Below are positions 7,885-16,036 of a stretch of 34,354 nucleotides of DNA, one piece after another. The notes below the pieces were generated by a model. The model had not been told where the DNA came from and searched no databases. It saw only the letters and a list, made by a program, of their open reading frames with translations. The translations under genes and the position numbers were made by a program. Numbering within the stretch: the stretch's first letter is position 1; the number at the start of each line of letters is the position of its first letter. Source of the stretch: Methylorubrum salsuginis (GTDB lineage: Bacteria; Pseudomonadota; Alphaproteobacteria; Rhizobiales; Beijerinckiaceae); the NCBI RefSeq assembly GCF_900114375.1, contig NZ_FOSV01000034.1, positions 1-34,354 of the forward strand, given 5' to 3'.

Positions 7885-9024
7885 TCAGTTCGTCGCGACG
7901 ACGCGCAGCGTTGCGGGAGCCTCGACCGCGCCCTGCCACAGCTCGTCGGTCAGCCCTTCGAGCCAGCCGGCGGCGCGCGCCGCCGCGTCGGGGGCGTAGA
8001 GGCCGCGCAGGACGGTGCCGTCGAGGCCGCGGGCGCGGGCTAGGAGATCGCGCCAGCCCTGGAGGTCGCCGGGCCATTGCGGGGCCTGGACCGCGGCGCC
8101 CAGGCGCACCAGCGCCTCGGCCTTGCGGGTCTGCTCGCCGAAATAGCGCCATTCGGGCATGACGATGAGGCGCCCGCCGACGCGGGCGACCTCGTGGACG
8201 GTGTTGTCGCCGGCAGAGGCCACGACGATGTCGGCGGCGGCGAGATAGTCGGTCACGGACGGCACCCAGCCGAGTTCGCGCAAGTTGGAAAAGTCGGTCT
8301 CGTGGCCCTCGCGGTGGGTCGGCCCCAGCGTCAGCCACAGGGCGTCGGGCGCGGCGCGGGCGGCGACCGTGAGCGGCGCGTAGGGCGTGCCGCTGCCCCC
8401 GCCGCCGGTGACCGCGACGACGATCTCGCGCTCCGGGTCGAGGCCGAGCCGGGCCCGCGCCTCGGCCCGCCCGGGCACGGAATCGACGCTGGTGCACAGG
8501 CCGCCGCTGTAGAAGGTTTTGGCGCGCAGATGCGCCGGGTAATCGTCCTGCTCCAGCCGCGCGTCGAAGGGAGCCAGCATGCCGACGCAGGCCTCGTAGG
8601 CGCCGACATGGCCGATGTCGCCCCGGTCGCCGTGCATGCGGATCTGCACCGCGGGCACGCTGGCGATGCGGGCGAGCAGCGCGATCTCGGCGGAGACATC
8701 GACCACGAACAGCCCGACCTCGCGGGCGTCGAGATGGTCGAGGATCGTCCGCATGGTCCGGCGCATCTCGGCGAGGCCCAGCGGCACGCAATGCATCACC
8801 GGCGGCGTCGGCTCGGCGTAGAGGCGCGGGGTCGGCACCGCGGCGCCGATCATGTTCGGCAGCGCCACGATCTCGATGTCGCGGGTGAAGCCGTCGAACA
8901 GAAGCGGGCCGGCGGTCAGCACCGAGACCGGCCGGTCGCGGGCGAATTCGGCCGCCACCGCCATGGTGCGGTGGGCATGGCCCCGGCCCTGGTGGTGGAC
9001 GAAGAACGCGATGGGTTTCTTCAT
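7885..9024 (-). CDS. GT28/MurG-like glycosyltransferase
   Basis: A 379-residue GT-B protein. The N-terminus has IAFFVHHQGRGHAHRTMAVA, similar to the GxGH loop of MurG/UDP-glycosyltransferase-like enzymes. The C-terminal half has VVAVTGGGGSGTPYAPLTVA, then YLAAADIVVASAGDNTVHEVA and RLIVMPEWRYFGEQTRKAEAL, matching the nucleotide-sugar pocket of the GT28 C-terminal domain, with E in HEVAR where many family members have E/H. It lies between the two paralogous GT2 genes on the same strand with spacings of 13 and 31 bases, so it is in the same operon. The substrate is not known. Confidence 0.8.
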   Translation of the reverse strand: MKKPIAFFVHHQGRGHAHRTMAVAAEFARDRPVSVLTAGPLLFDGFTRDIEIVALPNMIGAAVPTPRLYAEPTPPVMHCVPLGLAEMRRTMRTILDHLDAREVGLFVVDVSAEIALLARIASVPAVQIRMHGDRGDIGHVGAYEACVGMLAPFDARLEQDDYPAHLRAKTFYSGGLCTSVDSVPGRAEARARLGLDPEREIVVAVTGGGGSGTPYAPLTVAARAAPDALWLTLGPTHREGHETDFSNLRELGWVPSVTDYLAAADIVVASAGDNTVHEVARVGGRLIVMPEWRYFGEQTRKAEALVRLGAAVQAPQWPGDLQGWRDLLARARGLDGTVLRGLYAPDAAARAAGWLEGLTDELWQGAVEAPATLRVVATN

Positions 9025-9037
9025 GGTCTCGCCGTCG

Positions 9038-9901
9038 TCAGGAGAACAGGGCGTCGGGCCGCAAGGCGGCGGCGATCTCGGGCAGTTCGGGATGGCGCAG
9101 TAGGCGGATCGCCGGGGCGGTCTCGTCCCAGGCGATGAGGCCGGCGGCGCGGAATTGGCCGAGCCAGTAGGTCATGCACCAGCGCCCGTGCCGGGCGTGG
9201 AAGCGGGCCGCGTTGGCGAGAATCGCCGAGAAGTGCTGGAGCGGCGGCACGTGGACCGGGTGGTGCTGGTGGTAGGCCCGGGCGCCCGCGACCCAGAAGG
9301 TCGGTAGACCCGTTTCCGCGAGGCGCGCCGCCAGATCGGTCTCCTCGCCGCCGTAGCCGACGTACCCCTCGTCCATGCCGCCGACCGCCCGCCACGCCTC
9401 GGCCGGCAGGGCGAAGGACAGGCCCCAGAGTTGCCCGGCATCGGGCTCGCGCCGCAAACCCGCCGTGGGCAGAGGCGGCCGGGCCGGATGGACGCGGCCG
9501 AGCCGGTCGAGATCGGCGGGGTGGGTCACGCCGGGCGGCAGATAGAGAACTTCGCCCAGGAACAGGCCGCGCTCGGTCCGCGCCGCTTCCGTGTAGGCCG
9601 CCACGAGGCCGGGCGAGGGAATGCAGTCCACGTCGAGAAACACCAAAAGATCGGAGGACGCTGCTTCGGCGGCGCGGTTGCGCGCGGCGGCCAGCGGCAT
9701 CGGCTCGCCGGGCACGTGGCAATGGCGCACGGGGCAGCCGGGATCGGGCAGGTCGGGGGCGCGCTCCGGCTGCATCCAGGCGATCACCAGCTCGCGGGGG
9801 GGCACGCTCTGGCGACTGAGACCGTGCATCAGGTGACGCAGGCGGTCGGCCCGGCCGCGGACCAGGGTGAGCACGCTCGCCCGGAGGTCGGAGCCGGTCA
9901 C
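9038..9901 (-). CDS. Glycosyltransferase family 2 (GT-A), copy 2
   Basis: A 287-residue GT2 enzyme and paralogue of the gene at 6930-7853: LDVDCIPSPG (DxD), YVGYGGEETDLA, and YHQHHPVHVPPLQHF match copy 1 position by position. Both also share LPLAAARNR or MPLAAARNR just before the DxD. The GTG start at 9901 forms a GTGA overlap with the stop of the sucrose-phosphate synthase gene, which decides the start; upstream sequence in the same frame is antisense noise. The Cys after DVD and the HQ-HP-H-PP segment are shared peculiarities that set the two apart from generic GT2 enzymes. Confidence 0.88.
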   Translation of the reverse strand: MTGSDLRASVLTLVRGRADRLRHLMHGLSRQSVPPRELVIAWMQPERAPDLPDPGCPVRHCHVPGEPMPLAAARNRAAEAASSDLLVFLDVDCIPSPGLVAAYTEAARTERGLFLGEVLYLPPGVTHPADLDRLGRVHPARPPLPTAGLRREPDAGQLWGLSFALPAEAWRAVGGMDEGYVGYGGEETDLAARLAETGLPTFWVAGARAYHQHHPVHVPPLQHFSAILANAARFHARHGRWCMTYWLGQFRAAGLIAWDETAPAIRLLRHPELPEIAAALRPDALFS

Positions 9902-11964
9902 GCGGTGGGGGCCGGCGCGGCGTAGGCGACCGCCCGGCGGAAATGCAGCACGCCCTCGATGATGCCGCGGGCATGCGAGGCGCGGGCGACGTAGGAATGC
10001 GCCAGCGCCGCGTGGTGGGCGAGCCCATCGGAATAGTTGGCGACGATGATCGCCTGGGTCCGGGCGCGCAGCATCTCGATGTCGTTGCCGGAATCGCCCG
10101 CCACGAACACCGCCCGCTCCGGCAGGCCGTAGAGGCAGCGGACGTGATCGACCGCCGAGCCCTTGGAGGCGGTGGCCGGCAGCACGTCGAGATAGCGGCC
10201 GTGGCTGTGGATCACGTTCGCGCAGAGGCCCGCCGCGCTGAGGCGCTCGCGCACCCCCTGCGCGGTCTTCGCGTCGCCGAAGAAGCTGAGCTTGTGCCCC
10301 CGCTGCTCCAGCGGCCCCTGCGGCACGAGCCCGTCGAGGCGCCCGAGCGCCGCATCGATCCCTGCCCGGTCCCACCCCTCCGAGACCGCGGCGCGCCACG
10401 CGGCGTCGGCGGTGTAGGTCACGCCGTTTGCGTCGAGATGGTAGATCTCCGAGCCGACCGAGGTGATCATCACCTGCGGGCGCGGGCTGTCCTGCTCTTC
10501 CAGCACCGCCATGGCGCTGTGGAACGAGCGGCCGGTGGCGACGCCGAAGGCGAGGCCCGTCTGGCGGCTGCGCCAGCGCCGGAAGGTCGCCAGCGCCGAT
10601 TCGCAGCCGACCAGGGTGTTGTCGATATCGCAGATCAGGAGCTGGCGCGGGTGGCGCAGCGGCGGGGTGCGGGCGATGAGCGCGGCCAGCAGCGCGTGAT
10701 AGCGCGCGGCGTGCCGGTCCCAGTCGTAGGCCGCCGCCGCCCGCGCCCCGCCCGCGACGCAGGCCGCACGGAAGCTTTGGTCCGTGAGGATGTGCAGGCA
10801 GGCCGCCGCGATGGAGGCCGGCGCGCGGGGATCGACGAGCAGCCCGTTGCCGCAGGTCTCGACGATGTCGTTCGGGCCGCCGCTGTCGGTGGCGACCAGC
10901 GGCAGGCCGGCGGCCGAAGCCTCCAAGAGCGTCAGGCCGAAGGGCTCGTTCAGCGCCGGGTTGACGAACAGGCCGCCGCGCTCGCGGGCATAGGCGTAGA
11001 TCGCCGGCACGTCGTCGGGGCGGTGGGTCTTGGGGTAGGCCACGCGGCCGTAGAGGTCGTAGCGGTCGATCAGGACGAGGAGGTCGCGCATCGTCGCGGC
11101 CATGTCGCCGTCGAGCGCGTCGATGTCCTCCCGCGTGCCCGCCACGAGGACGAGGTTGGCGGTCGCCTGCAATTCCGGGCTCTCGCCGTAGGCCCGCACA
11201 AGCGCCGCGAGGTTCTTGCGCGCCACCGGCCGGGCCAGCGCCAGCAGCGGCGGCTTGCCCGGATCGGTCAGGAACCGGTCGATGGTGGCATCCACCCGCG
11301 GATGCGGGCGGCTGGCGGCAAAGCGCGCGAGGTCGCTGCCCGGCGGCAGCACGCGCACCCGGCCCGGATCGTAGGAACGATAGCCGCCGTACTGCACCTC
11401 GGCCTCGTCGCGCGAGGAGGCGACGACGAGGGCGGCGCGGGTCAGCGCCGCCTCCTCGGTGGCGATGCGGCGCGTCAGGTCGGGGCGGGGCGCGGCCTCG
11501 CCGAGCATCGCCGCCTTGACCCGCCCGAGGGAATGGGCGGTGAACACGAACGGGATGCCGAGCCGTTCCTCCACGACCGCCGCCACCGCGGCCGCATCCG
11601 CGTAATGTGCGTGGACGATGTCCGGCGCCCGCGGTTGGCGGCCGATCCAGGCGACGAGGTTCTCGGCGTAGCTTTCGACCTCGCCGTGCATCTCCTCCTT
11701 CGAGCGGTAGCCCGGCGAGGCGCTGGCGAGCCGCAACAGCCCGACCTTGTCGGCGATCCGCTCTTCGGGCACGGCGTAATCGGGGCCCGGCGCGCCGTGG
11801 AACAGCCGCGTCGCCACCACGATCCGCGTCACGGCCGCGTCCCGCGCCGAGGCGCCGACCAGATCGAGCAGGTAGCGGATATGGCCGCCGGTATCGGCCG
11901 TCAGTCCGTAGACAACGTCGCTGCCGCGCAGGCAGCCCTGAAGGGCGACGTGTAGAACGAACAT
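9898..11964 (-). CDS. Sucrose-phosphate synthase with C-terminal sucrose-phosphatase domain
   Basis: A 688-residue fusion. Residues 1-430 are a GT4 sucrose-phosphate synthase: FVLHVALQGCLRG and DTGGHIRYLLDLV at the N-terminus, PVARKNLAALVRAYG, PKTHRPDDVPAIYAYA, and the E-x7-E in NEPFGLTLLEAS (E340, E348). Residues 440-680 are a HAD phosphatase of the sucrose-phosphatase/Cof type, with the nucleophile motif D446-I-D448-N-T450, K601 (ASKG) and GDSGND (623-628), so the phosphatase looks catalytically complete. The pair would make UDP-glucose plus fructose-6-phosphate into sucrose-6-phosphate and then sucrose. The ATG at 11964 aligns with the family start; the open frame to 12051 overlaps the divergent gene and is rejected. 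An inverted repeat covers the start codon. Confidence 0.88.
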   Translation of the reverse strand: MFVLHVALQGCLRGSDVVYGLTADTGGHIRYLLDLVGASARDAAVTRIVVATRLFHGAPGPDYAVPEERIADKVGLLRLASASPGYRSKEEMHGEVESYAENLVAWIGRQPRAPDIVHAHYADAAAVAAVVEERLGIPFVFTAHSLGRVKAAMLGEAAPRPDLTRRIATEEAALTRAALVVASSRDEAEVQYGGYRSYDPGRVRVLPPGSDLARFAASRPHPRVDATIDRFLTDPGKPPLLALARPVARKNLAALVRAYGESPELQATANLVLVAGTREDIDALDGDMAATMRDLLVLIDRYDLYGRVAYPKTHRPDDVPAIYAYARERGGLFVNPALNEPFGLTLLEASAAGLPLVATDSGGPNDIVETCGNGLLVDPRAPASIAAACLHILTDQSFRAACVAGGARAAAAYDWDRHAARYHALLAALIARTPPLRHPRQLLICDIDNTLVGCESALATFRRWRSRQTGLAFGVATGRSFHSAMAVLEEQDSPRPQVMITSVGSEIYHLDANGVTYTADAAWRAAVSEGWDRAGIDAALGRLDGLVPQGPLEQRGHKLSFFGDAKTAQGVRERLSAAGLCANVIHSHGRYLDVLPATASKGSAVDHVRCLYGLPERAVFVAGDSGNDIEMLRARTQAIIVANYSDGLAHHAALAHSYVARASHARGIIEGVLHFRRAVAYAAPAPTA

Positions 11965-11994
11965 AGGACGGTCTATGGACCGGATCGTCCTATG
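11962..11994. promoter_or_regulatory. Inverted repeat over the sucrose-phosphate synthase start
   Basis: Perfect 9-bp arms CATAGGACG (11962-11970) and CGTCCTATG (11986-11994) surround a 15-base spacer that itself contains most of a GGTC/GACC pair (11970-11973 and 11978-11981). The left arm includes the start codon of the synthase gene. It sits in the 49-base gap between two divergent genes, so it may be an operator acting on both, or a 5' hairpin in the synthase leader. Confidence 0.5.
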
Positions 11995-12013
11995 CCGGTC
12001 ACAACATATGTAG

Positions 12014-13063
12014 GTGAAATTGTTGCTGCGCGTCGCCCAAATCGCTCCCAATATCTTTCCCGTTCCACCCCTTCACCATGGCGGTACGGAGCGGATCGTC
12101 CACGATCTGTCCGTTGCACTGAGAAACATCGGCGTCGAAGTGACGCTGTTCGCTTCCTGCGACAGCGTGACCGACCTCACCCGCGTCGGCGACCATCCGA
12201 GCCTGGCGGCCCTGGAGCGGCGCTTCGGCCGGGTCGCGCCCGGCGTGCCGGCGGCGCTGGACGCGCTGCAACTGGAGGCCCTGCGTCGGCGGCTCGACGA
12301 CTTCGACATCGTCCACGCCCACGGCGAGTTCGCCCACGCGGCGCTCCTCGGCGCCCGCCGCCGCCACAGCCTGACCACGGTGCATTGGCGCGTGGACGAA
12401 CTCGACCGCGCGCTGTTCTTCGCCGGCTTCCCCGACCTGCCGGTGGCGGCGATCTCGGCGGCGCAGGCCGAGGGCATCCCGGAGGCCAACCGGGCGGGAA
12501 TCGTCCATCACGGGCTGGCTGCGGACCGCTACGCCCTGTCCCGCGAGGCCGGCGCCCACGTCGCGTTCGTCGGCCGGATGACCGACCAGAAGCGGCCGGA
12601 CGTGGCGATCCGCGTGGCCCGCGCCGCCGGGCTCCCGATTCGGCTGGGCGGCACGATCGATGTCGGCAACCCGGATTATTTCGAGCGCAGGGTGCGCCCG
12701 CTGCTCGGGGATGACGCCACCTATCTCGGCCCCGTGGACGACCGCGCCAAGAGCGACCTGCTCGGCGGGGCCCGCGCGCTGCTGTTCCCGATCGACTGGC
12801 CCGAACCCTTCGGCCTCGTGATGATCGAGGCGATGGCCCACGGCACCCCGGTGATCGCCTGGAACCACGGCTCGGTCCCCGAGATCGTCGAGGACGGGGT
12901 GACCGGCTTCGTCGTCGCCTCGGAAGCCGAGGCCGTCGCCGCGCTCGCCCGGATCGACGGGCTCGACCGCGCTCGGGTGCGCCGCCGCTTCGAAGAGCGC
13001 TTCACCGCCGAGCGCATGGCCCGCGACTACCTCGCGCTCTACCAGCGCCTGCGCGCCGCCTGA
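12014..13063 (+). CDS. Glycosyltransferase family 4 (GT-B)
   Basis: A 349-residue GT4 enzyme beginning with GTG: LLRVAQIAPNIFPVPPLHHG then GTERIVHDLSVALRNIGVEV, the N-terminal GG loop. The C-terminal domain holds VAFVGRMTDQKRPDVAIRVA and the E-x7-E in PEPFGLVMIEAMAHGTPVIA. It is transcribed rightward, away from the sucrose-phosphate synthase gene, and its stop overlaps the next gene's start by one base (TGATG), so the two GT4 genes are coupled. The ribosome binding site is weak (TAGG directly before the GTG), so the start is uncertain by a few codons. Confidence 0.88.
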   Translation: MKLLLRVAQIAPNIFPVPPLHHGGTERIVHDLSVALRNIGVEVTLFASCDSVTDLTRVGDHPSLAALERRFGRVAPGVPAALDALQLEALRRRLDDFDIVHAHGEFAHAALLGARRRHSLTTVHWRVDELDRALFFAGFPDLPVAAISAAQAEGIPEANRAGIVHHGLAADRYALSREAGAHVAFVGRMTDQKRPDVAIRVARAAGLPIRLGGTIDVGNPDYFERRVRPLLGDDATYLGPVDDRAKSDLLGGARALLFPIDWPEPFGLVMIEAMAHGTPVIAWNHGSVPEIVEDGVTGFVVASEAEAVAALARIDGLDRARVRRRFEERFTAERMARDYLALYQRLRAA

Positions 13064-14235
13064 TGCGCGTCGCGCTGCTGACCTGGGACTACCCGCCGGC
13101 CCCGAGCGGGCTCTCCATCGCCGCCCGCGAGATCGCCGAAAGTCTCGCCGAGGCGGGGGCCGACGTGACCGTGTTCACCCTCGACCGCACCGGGCAGTCA
13201 CGGGCCGGCGGCGTCGCGGTCGAAGGCCTCGCGCTGCCCCCCGGCGGCGGGCTGGCGCGCCTGCGCCTGTGGGGTTCGCTCGGGCACCTCGCCGCGCCGG
13301 CCGCCTTCCGCCGGGCGGTCCTGGCGGCGCATGCGCGCGCGCCGTTCGATATCGTCGAGGCGACGAACTGGTACGCCCCCGCCGTCCTGCTCGCGGGCCG
13401 GCGCGACCTGCCGCTGGTCACGCGAAGCTCGACGCCCGCCGCCTTCACCCGCGGGGCCGAGCCAAACCTGCGCGACCGCCTCGACGGGCTCGCCGCCGAC
13501 GCGCTGGAGCGGCGGCAGGCCCGCGGCAGCGCCGGCCTCATCGCCAATACGGAGGCGCACGGCGCGGTGATCGACAGGGCCTATCGCCTCACCGGGCGCC
13601 AGCCCTCTGCCGTCATCGGCCTCAGCCTGCCGCCGAACATCTTTGGCAGTGCTCGCAGCGCGACTTATCCGGACGAGGACGCGCCCGTGCGCCTGCTCTT
13701 CGTCGGCCGGGCGGAACTCCGAAAAGGCTTCGACGCACTCATCACGGCAACCGCGATCCTCGCCGAAGAACAGGCGCGCGGCGCCCTGCCGCCGTTCCGC
13801 CTCGACCTCGTCGGCGTGCCCCCCGCCGACCTGCCGCCCGACCTTTCCGAGGCCGCACGCCGGCGCATCCACGCCCGCGGCCGGATCGACGCGGCGGCGT
13901 TGGCCCAGGCCTACACGCAGGCCCACGCGGTGCTGGCGCCCTCGCGCTACGAGAGTTTCGGCCTCGTCTATCAGGAGGCCCTGGCCTATGGCCGCCCGGT
14001 CGTCGCCTGCGCCGAGGACGCGAGCGCCCGCGCCTTCGTCGGCGCGCCCGGAGCGGGCCCGCTCGCCGACGCCGCCACCGGGACGGCGCTCGCCGACGCC
14101 CTGCGCCCGCTGCTGGCCGATCCCGGTCTGCGCCATGCCTACCGGGCTCGCGCGCTCGCCGCCGCCGGGCGGTTCGACCGGGCCAGCCTCGGACGGGAGA
14201 CGCTTGCGTTGTACGAGGCGGCCTGGAAGCGGTGA
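13063..14235 (+). CDS. Glycosyltransferase family 4 (GT-B)
   Basis: A 390-residue GT4 enzyme: RVALLTWDYPPAPSGLSIAA at the N-terminus, RLLFVGRAELRKGFDALITA in the donor domain, and a YESFGLVYQEALAYGRPVVA segment carrying the E-x7-E pair (E of YESFG and E of QEALAYG). The ATG shares one base with the stop of the previous gene. It ends before a strong hairpin at 14276-14295 that separates it from a converging gene. Function beyond sugar transfer cannot be assigned. Confidence 0.88.
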   Translation: MRVALLTWDYPPAPSGLSIAAREIAESLAEAGADVTVFTLDRTGQSRAGGVAVEGLALPPGGGLARLRLWGSLGHLAAPAAFRRAVLAAHARAPFDIVEATNWYAPAVLLAGRRDLPLVTRSSTPAAFTRGAEPNLRDRLDGLAADALERRQARGSAGLIANTEAHGAVIDRAYRLTGRQPSAVIGLSLPPNIFGSARSATYPDEDAPVRLLFVGRAELRKGFDALITATAILAEEQARGALPPFRLDLVGVPPADLPPDLSEAARRRIHARGRIDAAALAQAYTQAHAVLAPSRYESFGLVYQEALAYGRPVVACAEDASARAFVGAPGAGPLADAATGTALADALRPLLADPGLRHAYRARALAAAGRFDRASLGRETLALYEAAWKR

Positions 14236-14275
14236 TCGGCTTTGCCGAGGCCACCAGGGCTTTGCCCCAGCCCCA

Positions 14276-14295
14276 CCAAAGGTCTCGACCTTTGG
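14276..14295. terminator. Bidirectional hairpin terminator between convergent genes
   Basis: A perfect 8-bp stem, CCAAAGGT (14276-14283) and ACCTTTGG (14288-14295), closes a CTCG tetraloop, midway between the stops at 14235 and 14306. There is no long T-run, but stem-loops of this form often end convergent genes in such genomes. Confidence 0.65.
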
Positions 14296-14305
14296 GATCC
14301 GGGAC

Positions 14306-15289
14306 TCAATCACGGTAGGGGCGCAGCAGGGCCTCCGCTTCTTCGAGTCGACCACGCCCAGGGTCCATCGCCTCGTAACGCTGCGAGCGGGCCTCGACAT
14401 GGGCACGGCTCAAGCGGTGCTCGATCGCGCCATGAAGACTGAAAAAACTCTCGTGCCAGCCGCCCGCGAGCCGCGGCCGCTCGTGCACCCGGCCGGCATA
14501 GGTCACGTCGCGCCGGTTGAGCCGGTACTGCACGTCCGGAAAGACGTCGGCGAGAATGCCGTCGACGCGGTTCTCGCGCGCCAGCCCGATCGAGCGGACG
14601 GCGCCCGCCTCTGCCAGCGCCGCCAGCGCGGGCAACAGCCGGCCGGCGGCGGGCGCGAGGCGCTCGTCGGCGTCGAGCTGCAGCATCCAGGGATGGCGCG
14701 CCATCGCCTGCAACGCATTGCGCTGCGCCGCGAAGTTTTCGGAGAGCGGCCTGGCCGCGACCCGCACGGCGCCGTCCCTGAACCCCGGTACCGCCACGAC
14801 CCGCGGCGGAGCCGCCTCGGCGTCGAGCAGGATCGCCACGTCGTCGGCCCAGTCCGGCAACCCGGCCAGCATCCCGCCGAGTTCGGACGGGCGGCACAGC
14901 AGCCCCAGGGAGACGGGCGGCATCTGCACCCCATCGAGATCGTACAGCCCGGCCCGCGCAGCCCGCTCCGCATGCGGATGCAGCAAGTCCGCCCGGCCCG
15001 CCGCATCGAGCGGGCGGACGCCGCGCCCGAACCGGGTCGCGGCGATGCGCAGAGTGTACAGGTCGAGCCCGTATTCTGCCTGCCCGTCGGAGACGAAGAC
15101 CTCCCCGGCCAAAGCCGCGCTCAGATGAGCGCGGCAGCGCGAAGTGTCCGCTTGCCCGTCGAGCAGCACGCCGCACGAGCCGCAGGCGAGGGGAAACCTG
15201 CGCCGCCGCCCGTCCGAAAAAGTCAGGTGCCGCCCGCTCGGGGCCAGCATGTCGGCCGCGCAGACGAAGCACCGGCGCAAGCGCGTCAC
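14306..15289 (-). CDS. GT2-like glycosyltransferase with N-terminal zinc-ribbon motif
   Basis: A 327-residue product. The first 45 residues hold two CxxC pairs, C7-x2-C10 (CFVC) and C36-x2-C39 (CGSC), spaced like a zinc ribbon. The C-terminal half resembles SPBc2-type GT2 enzymes: FRDGAVRVAARPLSENFAAQ, the DxD-like LQLDADERL, VQYRLNRRDVTYAGRVHE and an IEH motif. The middle (about 50-160) is not recognised and contains VAILLDAE. The GTG at 15289 is chosen because it includes the first CxxC; AGAGGA lies 11 bases upstream. It converges on the GT4 pair and diverges from the GT29-like gene. A zinc ribbon on a glycosyltransferase is unusual; it could also bind nucleic acid or another protein. Confidence 0.7.
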   Translation of the reverse strand: MTRLRRCFVCAADMLAPSGRHLTFSDGRRRRFPLACGSCGVLLDGQADTSRCRAHLSAALAGEVFVSDGQAEYGLDLYTLRIAATRFGRGVRPLDAAGRADLLHPHAERAARAGLYDLDGVQMPPVSLGLLCRPSELGGMLAGLPDWADDVAILLDAEAAPPRVVAVPGFRDGAVRVAARPLSENFAAQRNALQAMARHPWMLQLDADERLAPAAGRLLPALAALAEAGAVRSIGLARENRVDGILADVFPDVQYRLNRRDVTYAGRVHERPRLAGGWHESFFSLHGAIEHRLSRAHVEARSQRYEAMDPGRGRLEEAEALLRPYRD

Positions 15290-15316
15290 GTCGAACTTCG
15301 TCCTCTGCGCCGCCGC

Positions 15317-16036
15317 ATGTTTCCGGATGCAGCGAACCGGCGCCGGACCTTGGCGGTTCCCCACACGAGTCTCACCCAGCCCCCGACCGCCGTGCCCTTC
15401 GACAACGCCCTCTTCCGATCCGAACCGGCGGATGTCGCCGAGACCGCGTCGCTGGCCGTCGTCGGCAACGCGCCCGCGACCGACGCGGAGGCGATCGATG
15501 CCGCGCAGTACGTCGTGCGCTTCAACAACGCCGCGGGATTCGGCGGCGCCACCGGCTCCCGCGTCACGCACCTCGCCCTGGTCAACCGCGGCGGCCAGAT
15601 GCGCGAATGGCTGGCGGACCGACACTTTCAGGAGCGCCCGGTGGTCCGAGCGACGCGGGCCTTCATCCTGCCCTTTCCGATGCTGCCGGAAGAGCACAAC
15701 CGCCCCGAGACCATCTGCTGGACCCGCGAGGCCCTGGCCCTTCTGCGCCCCACGGGTCGCCCGGTCCACATCCTGCCGGAGGCGCTGCACGAGCGGGCGC
15801 GCACCCTGCTCGCCCCCCGCACCGAGGGGCGCCCGAACCCGAGCACCGGCTTCCTCGTGACGCTGGCGCTCGTGCTCGCGCGCGGACACGGAGCTTCCCC
15901 GCTCCAGGCTTACGGCTTCGGGTTCGACGGTTGGCCCGGCCATCCCTGGTCGGCCGAGCGCGCTTGGTTCGCGCAGGCCCAGGCGGCCGGGCACCTGCAC
16001 CTCCATCCCCTGGAAAGGGACCCATGGCCACGCTGA
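15317..16036 (+). CDS. GT29-like (sialyltransferase-motif) protein
   Basis: A 239-residue soluble product with the pattern of sialyltransferase motifs. Motif L: LAVVGNAPATDAEAIDAA then VVRFNNAAGF (46-75). Motif S: NPSTGFLVTLALVLARG and LQAYGFGF (174-203). A H-x4-E near the C-terminus (HLHPLE, 228-233) matches motif VS. Eukaryotic family members are Golgi enzymes using CMP-sialic acid; bacterial relatives of unknown specificity exist and have sometimes been annotated otherwise. No signal peptide or membrane anchor is seen. The start is uncertain: ATG 15317, TTG 15350 and GTG 15392 are all in frame with poor ribosome binding sites, and conserved sequence begins after residue 40. It overlaps the next gene by 13 bp. 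Confidence 0.65.
   Translation: MFPDAANRRRTLAVPHTSLTQPPTAVPFDNALFRSEPADVAETASLAVVGNAPATDAEAIDAAQYVVRFNNAAGFGGATGSRVTHLALVNRGGQMREWLADRHFQERPVVRATRAFILPFPMLPEEHNRPETICWTREALALLRPTGRPVHILPEALHERARTLLAPRTEGRPNPSTGFLVTLALVLARGHGASPLQAYGFGFDGWPGHPWSAERAWFAQAQAAGHLHLHPLERDPWPR

Noticed and set aside
9943..11955. 670-codon open frame on the plus strand
   Set aside because: Antisense to the sucrose-phosphate synthase gene, whose motifs are clear; the composition is typical of GC-rich shadow frames.
11965..12051. 29-residue N-terminal extension of sucrose-phosphate synthase
   Set aside because: It would overlap the divergent GT4 gene, and the family starts at the FVLHVALQGCLRG segment.
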